Source of the DNA: Linderina pennispora
Taxonomy: Eukaryota; Kickxellomycota; Kickxellomycetes; Kickxellales; Kickxellaceae
Direction: 5' to 3'
Length of the DNA stretch: 64,000 nt
Assembly: GCF_002104995.1 (NCBI RefSeq)
Contig: NW_024468249.1
Coordinates: forward strand, 2,480,001 to 2,544,000
A program made the position numbers and the translations under genes. This document shows, one piece after another, positions 32,661-42,892 of this stretch. Below the pieces are notes generated by a model. The model ran no database searches. It was given only the letters and a program-made list of their open reading frames with translations, and was not told the origin of the DNA. The stretch's first letter is position 1; the number at the start of each line of letters is the position of its first letter.

Positions 32661-34111
32661 TTAGTAAACCAGCTCGGCAAAGTCGCTCCAGAACTCGTTC
32701 TTCATGAAACTGTCCATTACTGAAGACGCGTCACTGAAACTCACAAGAATATCTTTGCTTGGGGGTGGTGATGGGATAATCGAAAATAGCCCCATGTTGA
32801 ATTCGGGATGCACTGTCGAAAATGCCTGGACGCCATTGCCAAAGTCCGCAGCGTACATCTTGGGAGAAACCTGTATTGCTTGTAAGTGTTATAAGCTTGT
32901 AGTTCATGGCAACGGCAAGGAAATTAGCGGCATGTTTCTCACCGGAATCAAAAGCATCAACATTTTGTCCCGATGCGTGGGATAGTAATCGCTGATATTA
33001 ACGACCGGATCTGACCAGCAACCACAGAAATAGTCTTGGGAGTAATTGGCTGATGTGCCTGGTGCATCGGGGTGAGAACAAATTCGCCAAATACCTGGGT
33101 TGCCCATGTAGTTCAGCTCTGACATTCCAAGGTGACGGCGACAGTCAGCGACGACTAAAGTACAGTGTTCACCTGCAGCTCCATTCCTTCCGATTAGTTA
33201 GCTTTTGTCAGCCATCCACTGACTCTTCCTTATCACAGCCTGTTCGTGGACCCTTATGTGCAACTGCCGAAATGATATCGTTAGTTGACAGGCGTGTCCC
33301 ATGTGGCAGATGCTCGAGTACTTGGCTGCGGAGCCCATCAATCTTGGATACGCGAAATCCGAAATAGATGTCCGCGCGGTGAAGCAGAGTTTATCAAATA
33401 GTTCATCAGCCTTGCGCGCTTGCTAATCGAGAGCCACATTATGAAATCTGCCACGCGGGATTTTGCTGAATGAACTTTGCTGGACACTTCACTGAGGGGT
33501 GCACGCTCACTCGGCAGGTGCCTCCTGAGTATATCGGCACCAAAGCAGAATGTTGTTTCCGCCACGGGTATACCAGTTACTAGCGCACGTGTCTCATCCG
33601 CCCAGCGGTTGAGGAATGTCATAACGGTGGTGCCATCTGCGACGCCATGGTTGAAATTGACTGAAATAGCCATTCCGCTGTTGTCCTTCAGTCGCACGAC
33701 GTGAATATGCAGATAGTTTGATCATTCCCAGTAGCCTTGTCAGGGCAGGGAACCGGCCCAACAGGAACAAGGTTATCGGGCCATATCGCGCGGTTGAACC
33801 CAGAAGACTGGATCTTGCTGAAATGTATTAAAGACTGTGACTCACAGTAATCAGGGCATATTCACATTGGCCTGGTCGACGATGACCTCCATTCCGCCGC
33901 CCCGAGTCTGTTTAAGCTCACCAGCGAACCAGGGACAGAGGGCAAGAGTCCGATAGAATCCTTCCTGGAGCTTGTCTCCTGGCATGAAGTTTTCAGCACC
34001 AGCGGAATTAGCATAAAAGAATAGCATTCGTATGGTTATATGCGAGGCTAGCATATCGAACCGTCTGCAGATATACTTCTTCGATTCAATGCTGTTTACA
34101 AAGTTGTCCAT
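32661..34111 (-). CDS. Transferase-family (BAHD-like) O-acyltransferase, heavily frameshifted
   Basis: Pieces in several frames line up as one acyl-CoA-dependent O-acyltransferase of the HxxxD (PF02458-type) family. N-terminal: DNFVNSIESKKYICRRFDML and GFYRTLALCPWFAGELKQ. Centre: RLKDNSGMAISVNFNHGVAD, carrying the HxxxDG catalytic motif (HGVADG). Then PHGTRLSTNDIISAVAH and TLVVADCRRHLGMSELNY. C-terminal: YAADFGNGVQAFS in place of the usual DFGWG, and MKNEFWSDFAELVY at the stop. The total span, about 480 codons, is normal, so introns are probably absent. At least four shifts are needed, and one looks like a base loss. The gene may therefore be a young pseudogene rather than only badly sequenced. 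The substrate is unknown. Confidence 0.65.
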
Positions 34112-34689
34112 AGTAAAAAGGAGCAAGAAATATAAATTTCCGATGAGATGAGAAGGCTGTTGCTAGAGTCGTACCTTCAGCACTTATACTGGAAACATTA
34201 AAGGATTGTGTGTAAGCGAGTCTGCTGGATGAGAACCACCCATGCAATATAATGGCATTCAAGACAATTGGCTATTTTATCATACGATGAAATAGTGCAT
34301 TATTTAACATGGCCACTATACCTTCAGCCATTTGTCTATATGGGAGTTGTTTTTCATGCCGAGGTACACACGCCCCCTTGTCAGATAAATGTTTGTCAAC
34401 CAGAAACACAGCAGCTTGCAGGCTAATGCAGCATTCACATACTATTAACCCAAGTTGTTCCATTGCCTAAGACACTTAACGTCCGTATTTCACCTAGTCC
34501 CGCGGTGGCGATGGTTTCGGCACTCAATCTGGACCTGTACAAGTGGATAGTCGATATAACACTAAACGTGCACTGTATACCGCTTGTGCTCATAATGCGA
34601 AAGAACGCTGAATTTGGTATAGGCAATCATCCATGGCTTACTTCCAACAAGCCAGCACAACATGGCCTGATGCTTTCAAGTGTACCTGG

Positions 34690-34960
34690 ACCTTGAGGAT
34701 ACGATCAGGTGCCCCTGGTACTGCGAAGCAGAGGGGACCAGTACCAACTCTCTAGCCTGATCTATCGGCCACAGGCTCACTTTGCCAGCAACTCGAGACT
34801 CCTCGCCACCTGTGCTTGGCCATAGATGGATGACTGGATAGCGCTACTGCAGCGGGCTGTTGCAGCAGAGTCCCAGTTCCGGTTCACAGGATGCCCAGGT
34901 CCTCATAACCACAACGACTCGCTATCTGGGTTAGCTTACTTTCAGGATGCACAGCTGCCA
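34690..34960 (+). pseudogene. Possible PH-domain fragment
   Basis: Read across frames, the plus strand gives pieces that resemble the second half of a pleckstrin-homology domain: QVPLVLRSRGDQYQLSSL, then ETPRHLCLAID, then MDDWIALLQRAVAAE. The last resembles the C-terminal helix of PH domains with its invariant Trp. No upstream half, start or clear 3' part was found, and at least two shifts are needed. The flanks 34112-34690 and 34960-35261 are AT-richer and hold nothing else I recognise. It may be a gene relic or an exon of an unpredicted gene. Confidence 0.3.
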
Positions 34961-35261
34961 ACGCATTCACTCGCTCCCTCGTCCGGTTCGCCAGTACAAG
35001 ACGGGTTCTCGCGCCCCGCAGCTGGCCCAGGACGGATCTGGTCGTCATCTACGACAAGGTTTAATTACTACGTGGCTCTTATCAAAGGATTAGGAGGAGA
35101 CAAAAGGCAGCTCCATTAAGGCTGGCCGCTCTTGCAGAAACAGGCTTGCAGCTCCTTTTAACCCTCGCCTTACAGCATAATTCCAATTCAGCGCATTTTA
35201 ATGAAGACTAAGGAAGGATACACGGCGGGCAGTGAAGAGACCCAAGGGCGGACTTGTGCCT

Positions 35262-36798
35262 ATGAAGCAGTGGTTCCAGTTTTTGGAGGAGCAGGACGCA
35301 CAGGGCATTGCTCTCCCAACAACACTGCTATTTTCCTTGCTAGTGCGCTGGTGCATTGGGCTATTCGGGTACTCTGGGCTCAGGCATGCCACCCATGTTC
35401 GGCTGACTACGAAGCACAGCGGCACTGGATGGAGATCACAACGCACCTGGCGCCATCAGAGTGGTACTTCTACGACCTACAGTACTGGGGGCTGGACTAC
35501 CCGCCGCTGACAGCGTTCCAGAGCTGGCTCTGCGGGGCAGTGGCCAACCTTATCGATCCGTCATGGGTAGCGCTGCTCCAGTCCCGCGGAATTGAGACAG
35601 CAGAGAGCAAGATGTTTATGCGGGCCTCTGTGATTGCGTTTGAGTTTGCCATATACGTGCCGGCAGTGGTGGTGCTGTTCATGTCAAGGCATCAGAAGGT
35701 GTCGTGGGCAGCGCGGCAGACAGCGATTCTAGTCGGTGCTTATCCAAGCCGTGTCTGACGCTGATTGACAACGGGCACTTTCAGTACAACTCGGTGATGC
35801 TCGGGCTCCTGGTGTGGAGCGTGTGCTTTGCCATGCAAGGCCGCTACGTGGCCATGGCAATTGCGTTCTCGTGCTCGCTGCTGTTCAAGCAGATGGCTCT
35901 CTACTATGCGCCAGCGGTCTTTTTCTATCTGCTAGCAAAGTGCTTCCAGCGCAGGCACGGGCTGGCCCTGTTTATTAAGCTCGGCGTAGCAGTGGTGGCG
36001 ACATTTGCGGTAGTGCTCAGCCCATGGATTACGTCGCCGGACCAGCTTATGCAGATTCTGGTGCGCGTGTTCCCTGTGGCCCGCGGACTCTATCGAGGAC
36101 AAGGTGGCCAACATCTGGTGCGCTGTGAATGTCGCGGTGAAGCTCCGTGCCAAGTACGACACGCAGACGCTGCTTCGAGCTGCAACGCTGGCTACGGCTA
36201 CCGGCTTTCCTGCCATCATGTCTGCATTTGTTTGTCAGCGTCAGACGGCTGCAATCTAACAGCTCGGCTGCCGACACAACGACGGCTGCTGTCGTACGCG
36301 CTGGTCAACTCGTCGCTGGCGTTCTTCCTGCTCTCGTTCCAGGTGCATGAGAAGAGCATTCTGCTGCCATTGGCGCCAGCGCTGCTTCTGATCAACGACG
36401 AGCCTTGGGCTGTCGACTGGTTTGTGCAGATCGCGCTGTTCAGCATGTATCCGCTACTGTTCAAGGACGGTTTGCAAATCCCCTACTGGGTCATGGCTGT
36501 TGGCTGGGCATTCCTGCGCAGCTGTCCAGCGTGCCCGTCCGACAAGGCGCGTGTCCCGTTGCTGGTGATGGCCCTGCAGTGGATCTCGTGGGCCGTCATG
36601 GCTGGTCTGCACATTGCCAATGCATATGTGCCTCCGCCTAGCGCGCTGCCCGACCTCTATGCGGTACTGAATGTGCTGTTCAGCTGCGCCATGTTTGTGC
36701 TGTTCCTCGTGTACTTCAACTATCGCCAGTTCACTGCGCTTGTCGCCGCAACAGAAGCAAAAGACAGAGTAAAGGTTACTTTTCGAGAGTTGGAATAG
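35262..36798 (+). CDS. ALG6: ALG6 alpha-1,3-glucosyltransferase (frameshifted)
   Basis: ALG6 adds the first glucose to the dolichol-linked Man9GlcNAc2 precursor in the ER lumen. The N-terminus has MKQWFQFLEEQDAQ and a first hydrophobic span. The luminal loop has GDYEAQRHWMEIT-type sequence (here DYEAQRHWMEITTHLAP) followed by YFYDLQYWGLDYPPLTAFQS, the ALG6 hallmark. Later blocks are LTLIDNGHFQYNSVMLGLLV, AFSCSLLFKQMALYYAPAVF and SLAFFLLSFQVHEKSILLPL. Many membrane spans run through it. About seven extra bases are needed: two near 35390, two near 35730-35750 and three between 36090 and 36270. This gives about 509 residues, close to known ALG6. The DYEAQRHWME form separates it from ALG8 and ALG10. 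It converges with the L1-domain gene. Confidence 0.9.
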
Positions 36799-36819
36799 AT
36801 ACTAAAGTTTTAGGATTGC

Positions 36820-37795
36820 TCAAGCCTTGACAGCCCCGCTTCTTGGCCGGACCCTTCTTGGCCGGCGACTTCTTGGTAGCAGCAGCGGGCTTCTTGGACT
36901 CGCGCGACAGCGGGCTCTTCCGGAGCTTCTTAGCCGGCATCTGCTCCTCTTCCTCTTCCTCCTCTTCGTTTTCCTCGCTGGCATCTACCTCCTCATCGCT
37001 CTCCTCGTCCTCGTCCTCAGCCTCAGCCTCAGCCTTCTTGGCAGCAGAGGCGCCAGCAATGCGCGCAATCGCCTCAGCCTCCTCAGGCAGCGAGTTGTAA
37101 ATGGGCAGAGCCAGCGACTTGCCGGTCTTGATGTGCAGCGACTGGACGTTCTTCCATCCCTTAGGCACACGCGCCGCAATGGCCTCCACCGCGCACTCGA
37201 TGTTCTCAGCCAGCTGGTCAGCCGTCATCTCAGTCGATCCCACACGGACCACCGACGTCGTGCCCGTGGTAGGAGAGTAGAACGTCGACCCAATGGCCTT
37301 GCTGAGCTCCTTCTTCAAGTCACTGGCATCCAGGTTGACCGGGAACGGCAGCTTCTTGCGCTGGAAGAACTTGGTGCCCAGGGCCTTCGGCAAGCTGTTC
37401 AGGATCCGGTCGTCCGTCAGAAACAGATCGTACGATGTCAGCACACGCCGCTTCGCCTCGTACGCCTTGTGGTCGTGCTTCAGCTTCTTGATGCTGATCA
37501 CCTCCTTGATCTGAGGCACGCCCAGCGCCATGATCTTTCGCCGCATACTCCTTGCTGTCGTCCTTTGTGAACAAGGCACACCTGGCTGTCCGAATCGTAG
37601 ATCGCTGTCCGCAGCGGGATCCGGTACGGCTTGTGCCGCGACCTGTTGTTGAACCGCTTCAGTCCGAGCTGCAGGATCACTGTCTCCTTCTCGTCCTGCC
37701 AGCAGGTTCGACGAGTCCTCCTTCTCGCTGCGCTGCTTGGCGTGCGTCAGCAGGGCCTTGGAGGCCTTGAGCACAAGTTCGTGGTTCAGCGACAT
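36820..37795 (-). CDS. Ribosomal-L1-domain nucleolar protein, CIC1/UTP30/RSL1D1 family (frameshifted)
   Basis: The L1 domain starts after an N-terminal helix (MSLNHELVLKASKALLTHAK). In corrected frames it includes VILQLGLKRFNNRSRHKPYR, IPLRTAIYDSDSQVCLFTKD, IKEVISIKKLKHDHKAYEAK, RRVLTSYDLFLTDDRILNSL, PKALGTKFFQRKKLPFPVNL and VPKGWKNVQSLHIKTGKSLA. An acidic block and a Lys/Ala/Pro-rich tail (SPAKKGPAKK) follow, typical of nucleolar proteins. Three extra bases fall between about 37560 and 37690. The open frame runs to 36776, but one more extra base near 36835 would end it at 36820 as KKGAVKA, 21 bp clear of ALG6. I prefer that end. The corrected length is 323 residues. Paralogues in the family cannot be told apart here. 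Confidence 0.85.
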
Positions 37796-37919
37796 GACTG
37801 TATACTGGGGGTATTTGCAAAAAGTAGTGGTGCAGAAGGGGAAGAGTGCGTGCAGAAGACAGCGTGAATTGCTAGAACCAAGGAAAGAAAAAATCGTTGT
37901 ACTGCAGTGCTAGTTTCAG

Positions 37920-38000
37920 AAAAAAAAAAAAAAAGTTGTGCCCATGGGCTGAGCTAATCAAACAATTGCTGTGATCGATCGAGCAAAAATCAGCATGATC
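37920..38000. promoter_or_regulatory. Divergent promoter with A15 and three GATC sites
   Basis: A run of 15 A (37920-37934) is followed by TGATCGATC (37972-37980) and TGATC (37996-38000). The run is 125 bp from the L1-domain gene start, and the sites are 240 bp from the LSM4 ATG. CAGCCTGCCTGGCTGGGCAG just downstream is weakly palindromic. Confidence 0.45.
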
Positions 38001-38239
38001 TGCTAGCCTGCCTGGCTGGGCAGCATAGGGCATTTTTTGGCGAGTGTGGTGCCAGCGTGTACCGCCTGACGCCCAGTCGCCGTCTGCGAAAGCAAAATGC
38101 CCCTTTCCTTCCTCGCAATTGCCAGTACTTCACCTTCCTCATTTCGGCATCGCCTTGCACTTTCGCTAATAATAGGACCCAAGGAATACAGAAACGCGCC
38201 AGACTGCACGACAGGAGAGGGAACAAAACGCTATTAGGA

Positions 38240-39074
38240 ATGGTATGCATTCATTCTGAAATGGCTGTACTAGCTGATGTCGAACCAACAGTCCCCTCCA
38301 GTGGCAGAATGCCATGGCATTGTACTAAACAGATATAATGCTGCTTACTGACTATGTAGTTGCCGCTTTCGCTACTAAATGCCGCAGTCGGCCACCCAAT
38401 TGTAAGTGCAGTCCCGTGAAGAGCCACAGGGATATCCTGAGAACCTTCCACACAACGCTGCATTTTGCGCTAAACCCCGATACTACTGTAGTTGGTGGAG
38501 CTGAAAAACGGCGAGACATATAACGGACACTTGGAAAAGTGCGACAACTTTATGAACATCACATTAAGAGAGGTCATCCAGACCGCCAGCGTACGTATAT
38601 GCCCGTGTGGATAACCGAATCGATAAGGGGGAACCTCCCAGAGAACTAGAGACCATCGATGAGAAACCGCTGCTAGACAATGCACTGACTGTCGAAGCTA
38701 TTTGTAGGACGGGGACCGGTTTTGGCGTTTGCCTGAAGCCTATGTGCGCGGAAACACGATCAAGTACCTGCGGATTCCCGATGCGGTAAGTACTCAAACT
38801 GTTTGCATACCTATGCAGCTGCCCTGTCCTGATACACGAGTACACATGTGATATGTACAGCCTACTAATGGCATTACCGCGCGTGGTTTACACTTGCTCG
38901 GTGTAGGTTCTCGATAAGGTGAAGGAGGACATGAACAAGAAGCGGAACATGGGTAGCCGCGGTGGCCGTGGCGGTCGGGGACGCGGTCAGGGCGGGCGCG
39001 GCGGAAACCGTGGTGGACGCGGCGGCATGTACCGCAGCCAGCATCAGGGCCACTACCAGCAACAGCACGACTAG
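38240..39074 (+). CDS. LSM4: LSM4, five exons with an ATG-only first exon
   Basis: LSM4 is part of the Lsm1-7 (mRNA decay) and Lsm2-8 (U6 snRNA) rings. Exons: 38240-38242 (ATG alone, followed by GTATGC), 38360-38401, 38492-38590, 38708-38785 and 38907-39074. They sum to 390 nt in one open frame, giving 129 residues. Sm1 has [13 protein letters not shown] and [20 protein letters not shown], then [12 protein letters not shown]. Sm2 has [15 protein letters not shown]. The C-terminus is a Gly/Arg-rich tail ([20 protein letters not shown]) and a Gln/His end, as in other LSM4 proteins and linked to P-body assembly. Introns are 117, 90, 117 and 121 nt. No frameshift is needed. The single-codon first exon is inferred from frame, splice signals and the missing Met before LPLSLL. 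Confidence 0.92.
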
Positions 39075-39229
39075 ATCAGTGGGCGTGCTTCCTTGGACAA
39101 GTGCGACTTCTTTTTTGACGATACCCAATAAAAATGTTCATTTTTGTTCACCGTTTCACTCTGTAAAAACCCTTTTTGAATAGAATTTCTCTTTTCCTCT
39201 TCTTTTCGCACTCTGCATTTCTGTACTCT

Positions 39230-39757
39230 ATGACGACAATGAGCAAAATAACCAGCTTCAAGGCAAGCGAGGTTGAGGGATACATTGCGCGAGGTAGGCA
39301 GAACTAGGTTGTGACCAAGCATTTGGAGTTGTGCGCGCTAGGAGGAGGCTAGTCACTGAGGCGCACTGTGAATTTCGTTCTGTAGGATGGCTCGATGCGC
39401 AGGACTCTCTGAGCAATTCCAAGTCCAGCAGTGCAGGTAAGCATGGGAAGGTCGCACAGCACAACCACAGTATACCCAAGGACGCTGCGAGCTCAATCAG
39501 GCACTCTGCTTCATATGCCTCTGTAGAGAAGCCCACGGTGCACAAGGGCACTGCTGCTGCTGCTGGCCCAAAGGCTGCAAGCAAGTGGGGTGTCAAGAAA
39601 TGTAAGTTGTTCAGCGACATATCCGCCGCAGGAGGCAGTGTAGCGAGCAGCACCATGTTATATTCAGTGTACCATTTGCAACTTTTAATGTGTAGCGTCG
39701 ACCATGGCGAACCAAAAGGACCTGCTTGAGGAGCTGCGGCGCCAGCTCAAGAACTAG
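39230..39757 (+). CDS. Unrecognised 83-residue protein, four exons
   Basis: The four exons 39230-39293, 39386-39436, 39527-39601 and 39696-39757 have consensus borders (GTAGGC, GTAAGC and GTAAGT donors; CTGTAG, TGTAG and TGTAG acceptors). They sum to 252 nt in one frame. Introns are 92, 90 and 94 nt, exactly the local norm, which argues for a real gene. The protein begins MTTMSKITSFKASEVEGYIA, has a Ser/Lys/Ala-rich middle (SKSSSAEKPTVHKGTAAAAG), then KAASKWGVKK, and ends in a charged helix (NQKDLLEELRRQLKN). No membrane segment or signal peptide is present. I do not recognise the family. It follows LSM4 by 155 bp on the same strand. Confidence 0.65.
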
Positions 39758-39780
39758 CCGGCGAGCACATTCTGGGTCCG

Positions 39781-40470
39781 TCACTCGGTTTCGATGATGT
39801 GGTTGTACCGCGGCAGCATCTACAGATAACAAACGCGAAAACGGGCAGAGAGTGTAGCTCAGCAGATACTTTCCTTCCCTGGCATTCTGAACTGGTGTAC
39901 CTCTGAACATGTCTTACCTCGTGAATATACTCCAAGTGCTTCTTGTGAACCGCCATATGCTCCTACAAGGTGCCCAGTGTCCCGGATCAGCGGCACGAAA
40001 CAGCAGCGCATACACCGGTCCTGCCTCAGACGAGTCCTTGAACTTACTGCATTGTTGTCTGTCCGAATGCGCCGTGCCTGCGGGTTACCAAACAGCACAG
40101 TACCGTCAGAGATCATCTCCTCAGGCGCCGTCTCGCACATTGTGCCAACGACACAGTTGTTTCCCAACGTGCTACTGCCTAGAACTTTGCCACGCACCTG
40201 CACAACATTGCGATGGCCCATGCCGCAGCCCTCAATGCGAGCCTCAGTCTCGAACAGGTTCTCGTCACCGATGACCAGCGGCGTTGGGTGCAGGTTGATG
40301 ATGACGACGCGCTCGCTGATGATGTTGCTGGCGCCGATAATGATAGGCCCGTTCTTGGCGATAATGGACGCCCCGACGTGCACCACAGTGCCGTTGCCGA
40401 TGCGCACGTCGCCCTCGATCGTTGAGTTTTGGCACACCAGTGCGCGTGGTGATATCTGCAGTTTGCCCAT
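39781..40470 (-). CDS. DCTN6: DCTN6, dynactin p27 subunit, three exons
   Basis: DCTN6/p27 is a left-handed beta-helix protein of the dynactin pointed-end complex, which helps dynein bind cargo. Exons on the minus strand are 40048-40470, 39918-39962 and 39781-39819; introns are 85 and 98 nt. Together they encode 168 residues. Hexapeptide repeats are plain: RALVCQNSTIEGDVRIGNGT, VVHVGASIIAKNGPIIIGAS, VVIINLHPTPLVIGDENLF, VVQVRGKVLGSSTLGNNCVV and MISDGTVLFGNPQARRI. The last exons add a C-terminal helix (VHKKHLEYIHE, then LPRYNHIIETE) typical of p27. A short upstream peptide MADRTAK near 40590 resembles the start of animal p27. The true start may therefore be upstream of an intron ending in CCACAG next to the chosen ATG. 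Confidence 0.88.
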
Positions 40471-40787
40471 CCTGTGGAAAAAGAAACGAAGGTGCAGTTG
40501 AATGCGAGTAAAGAATTAGCGAAATGAAAGAATAGTTTACAAAAGGACTCTGAAGAGGAGAAACAGCTTTTGGCAGTTCTGTCAGCCATTTTACCTGTCA
40601 ACAAACACAGCAACGGCTCGATCAGTCCTGGTAAATCGGCTCGGCGCCCCAGCAATTGGCTCCTGCTTAAAAACAGTTTATGAATGCTTCAATTGATTGC
40701 TTCACCACTACATTCCAGCCCATGCAGCATGTTGCGTTCTGGTGCACTAATCAGATGCCCAGTATCCTGGACATCGCTAGGCAGCCG

Positions 40788-42061
40788 CCATACAACCTGC
40801 CCTCTATGTTAGCAACTTGGTCAGGACACTATTATTGCTATAAATCAAACCATCCACATTTTCTCTTCATTGGGCTGAAACAGAAGTATCTAATAACAAC
40901 TTTGATAAATATCAAAAACTTTAATGTCTAAAATATTATCTTCAGATTTTATTTTTGCTATTTTGGTAATAATATATGTAAGTATGAGTTATAGGCACTC
41001 ATAATCTACATTTATAGACTATGCTTTGATACAGACATTAAACTTTTATATGTACTGTTTAGTAATAGGTATACTGTATATAAATGGTAGTAAAAGGATT
41101 AACTTTTAGAAATCATAAGTTTTATCTTAAGCAAATTGGCAGTGTAGTGTATATGTATATGAGACTAGCCATAAGGGAATAAGGCCCACCCTCAGAATGC
41201 ATAGATAAAAGGCCATATATAATAGATATATAGATTGTTTCTATAGGTTTTTCTTTTACTCAAAATACAAATATATCAGCTACTATAAATAACCACCAGA
41301 ACTTAACTATGTAGTATTGTTGATAATTTTCACTAATATAATATGTTCTGTATTTGTATCTATAGTTAGATACATTTACTAATATAATAATTGCTAAGGG
41401 CTATATCTATAAGAGAAGTATTTAGCTAGATATAGGAATAGTATTTAACTCTAGGAATAAGAAATTTAAAATCTCTAAATAACCTCTATAGTATAGATGC
41501 ATTTAAGTAATTACTTTCTATATACTCTAATTAGTATTGAATGAAAATATTACTAAATATCTAAAGTAAGAAGAAAAAGTAATATAAATTAGTATAAGAA
41601 TATACTATAAGCTCTTTGTAGTTATATGATATTAATATGTATTTTATAGGCTAAGGATCTAGGGCATTAATAGATGCTAGCAGTATAGGGTCTTAATAGG
41701 TAGGAATAGTAGGAATATCTATAGTTATATAAAAATCTGGTTATTAAAGAATATAGTTTGAGGTTTAATTATTATTGCATAATATAGAGGGATTAATGAA
41801 CAACACTATCTGTGTAGAATATTTCTATTAAATATTAACATATGTTGTATGCAACTAAGATTCATATTAAGCATATTTCAATAATACAACTATGATGTAA
41901 GATTGATGAGATTGATATAAAGAGTACACTGCCAGTTGTTATCAAACAAACCTAAATACCCCTTAGTCATATAATGTGGCAGGTTGCTTGGCTTGTTAGG
42001 TAACACTCACACATCATGCAGTTTAGAGTAATGGCACAGTACCAAAGGGTTTCAAGTACAT
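40788..42061. other. AT-rich island without a single CpG
   Basis: For 1274 bases there is no CG dinucleotide. The last on the left is at 40786-40787 and the next at 42062-42063. Between about 40900 and 41960 the DNA is very AT-rich (by eye 25-30% GC) with many CTATAG, TATAGG and AGGAATA words. The neighbours are GC-rich and full of CpG. No open frame beyond about 80 codons and no terminal repeat or target duplication was seen. Loss of CpG with gain of TA is what methylation-driven C-to-T decay of an old insertion would leave. A dispersed repeat relic is likely, but its origin is unknown. Confidence 0.75.
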
Positions 42062-42252
42062 CGCTTGTTTCCACCAGCGCTGATCACAAGGAGCAAATTC
42101 GGATAATTGATTTGTGGTAGGCAACGTCATGCCTTGAATGAGCGATTTAAAAAAGCAGCAACCCACATGCTTGAGCATCCCACTAGGCCATTGTTTGCTC
42201 TTATCCTTCAAATTCAGCAGTTCTTGCAGACTAATTAAAGTATTTTTCGACA

Positions 42253-42708
42253 ATGGGCAAGGACCTACCATATGCAATTGACGTAGAGGTGCCAATTACA
42301 GCCGGGGAGCTGCAGGTGCTGCGGCGGCAGTACGAGCGCGAGGGCAGCAAGGTGCGGGTACAGACAAAGTTCAACTATGCATGGGGGCTGGTGAAGTCGT
42401 CTGCACGACACGAGCAGGAACTTGGGGTGCAGCTGCTGCACGAGATCCACAAGGAGTTCCCGGAGCGCAAGCGCGAGTGCATGTACTATCTGGCGCTCGG
42501 GTACTACAAGATGGGAGAGTACGGGAGCGCACGGGCATTCAATGAGCAGCTGCTGGCGTTGGAGCCACAGAACAAGCAGGCAATGTCGCTGCGCTCGGTG
42601 ATTGATCACAAGGTCAGCCAGGAGGGGCTGCTGGGCATGGCAATGACGGGCGGAGTGGTTGCACTGGCAGGGGTGGTTGCGGCGGTGCTGTTCAAGCGGG
42701 CAAAGTAG
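42253..42708 (+). CDS. FIS1: FIS1, mitochondrial fission protein
   Basis: A 151-residue tail-anchored outer-membrane protein of mitochondria and peroxisomes that recruits the dynamin fission machinery. It is made of a TPR-like helical bundle: VQTKFNYAWGLVKSSARHEQ, GVQLLHEIHKEFPERKRECM, YYLALGYYKMGEYGSARAFN and LLALEPQNKQAMSLRSVIDH. A C-terminal membrane span (MAMTGGVVALAGVVAAVLF) and a short basic tail (KRAK) give the targeting signal. Length and order match FIS1 exactly. The ORF is intact and intronless. It sits right beside the AT-rich island. Confidence 0.96.
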   Translation: MGKDLPYAIDVEVPITAGELQVLRRQYEREGSKVRVQTKFNYAWGLVKSSARHEQELGVQLLHEIHKEFPERKRECMYYLALGYYKMGEYGSARAFNEQLLALEPQNKQAMSLRSVIDHKVSQEGLLGMAMTGGVVALAGVVAAVLFKRAK

Positions 42709-42892
42709 CTTAGGTGGAATTATTTTTTGGTTAATGCAGAGTGTTTTGTAAAACTTTTTAAGCGTGTGCCAAGAGGTGGGAAAAAGCAGCGGGCTGCAGT
42801 ATGTGGGATTTGAGCGCAACCATGCATGGACTGCGTGTCCGACAGGCTTACGTTTCTTGTGATTTATTTTATACAAAGTGTTGCATAAAGCT

